DNA of 14,940 nucleotides from an uncultured Eubacteriales bacterium (GTDB taxonomy: Bacteria; Bacillota; Clostridia; Oscillospirales; Oscillospiraceae): assembly GCA_900548615.1 (NCBI GenBank), contig URKW01000054.1, positions 1 through 14,940 of the forward strand, written 5' to 3'. The position numbers and the translations under genes are program-made. Shown here in pieces: positions 14,689 through 14,940 of this stretch. The number at the start of each line of letters is the position of its first letter. Within the stretch, counting starts at the first letter, position 1. The notes below the pieces were generated by a model. That model made no database searches, had not been told where the DNA came from, and saw only the letters and a list, made by a program, of their open reading frames with translations.

Positions 14689-14767
14689 GTAGGGGCGGAC
14701 GACTCTGTCCGCCCTGATGATGACCGCACCATTTCCGATAGGGCCGACAGAGTCGTCGGCCCCTACA
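14688..14767. repeat. Nested inverted repeat made of two hairpins
   Basis: Arms 14689-14714 and 14741-14766 are inverted copies with 24 of 26 positions matching, bounded by GTAGGGGC and GCCCCTAC; one more pair extends it to 14688 and 14767. Each arm is itself a perfect 8-bp hairpin: GGGCGGAC/GTCCGCCC on the left and GGGCCGAC/GTCGGCCC on the right. It resembles the dispersed intergenic repeats of gut clostridia; copy number cannot be judged from one window. Confidence 0.75.
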
Positions 14768-14798
14768 AAGGCGCTATCGATGACGTGCCGATTCAGGC

Positions 14799-14855
14799 GG
14801 CGGGGTGTGGTCACCCCGCCCTACGGAATGGTCACCGATAGAATTTCGTAGGGCG
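14799..14855. repeat. Further hairpins of the intergenic repeat
   Basis: GGCGGGGTG (14799-14807) and CACCCCGCC (14812-14820) form a perfect 9-bp stem with a 4-nt loop. CGCCCTACG (14817-14825) and CGTAGGGCG (14847-14855) form a second, overlapping inverted pair, so the two structures exclude each other in part. Confidence 0.6.
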
Positions 14856-14877
14856 CGATGATCCTGTTGCGGTGCCT

Positions 14878-14927
14878 AAAATTTCTACGCTGCCTTACGG
14901 CGGGGGGCTGGAAATTTTTACGCTGCC
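14878..14927. repeat. Short direct repeat near window end
   Basis: AAATTTCTACGCTGCC (from 14878) and AAATTTTTACGCTGCC (14912-14927) differ at one base and are spaced about 34 nt apart. Nothing after them to the window end looks coding. Confidence 0.5.
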
Positions 14928-14940
14928 ACCTTTGGCCACG

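Noticed and set aside
14470..14814. 114-codon minus-strand frame at the window end
   Set aside because: It translates the inverted-repeat element and the ctsR upstream region; repeats of this kind often produce spurious proteins.
1..14940. CRISPR array or tRNA genes
   Set aside because: No regularly spaced direct repeats were seen. The only tRNA-like T-arm and CCA belong to the tmRNA.

Overview
The window looks like chromosomal DNA from a GC-rich gut-type clostridium, most likely Oscillospiraceae or a relative within Oscillospirales. The reasons are a Firmicutes heat-shock operon (ctsR-mcsA-clpC) with CtsR operators, RNase M5, a one-piece tmRNA with SmpB, strong AGGAGG ribosome binding sites, high GC, and intergenic hairpin repeats of the GTAGGGGC...GCCCCTAC kind. 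The taxonomic placement is inference. Almost every gene is on the minus strand.

Layout from low to high coordinate. 1-444: two terminator hairpins, then the tmRNA gene ssrA (minus). 507-1530: a cyclophilin gene and smpB (minus), read from a promoter at 1564-1592. SmpB and its RNA partner therefore sit in one small cluster. 1617-5495: comEC-holA-rnmV (minus), with overlapping genes and a promoter at 5531-5559. 5581-7239: the only plus-strand gene, a membrane-anchored spermidine-synthase-like protein with its own near-consensus promoter, divergent from comEC. A perfect bidirectional terminator follows at 7235-7272. 7280-7801: a membrane-anchored XRE-type regulator (minus) with a palindrome over its promoter.

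7969-10740 is an AT-richer accessory island. It holds a C39-peptidase ABC exporter (minus) and, upstream of it, a 60-residue peptide gene with a textbook double-glycine-type leader ending in GS. The two are separated by a hairpin that can act as a leaky terminator and that also contains the only Shine-Dalgarno-like sequence near the exporter start. A 39-bp near-perfect palindrome lies upstream of the peptide gene. This is a minimal peptide secretion system (bacteriocin or signalling peptide) with no modification enzyme in view, and it is the best candidate for something undescribed.

10791-14506: tandem terminators, then clpC, mcsA and ctsR (minus). The promoter is flanked by two CtsR operators. 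No mcsB (arginine kinase) gene lies in the operon, and the usual four-glycine wing of CtsR is GGNG here. 14507-14940: no gene is supported; this is a repeat-rich intergenic stretch with nested inverted repeats that runs off the window end.
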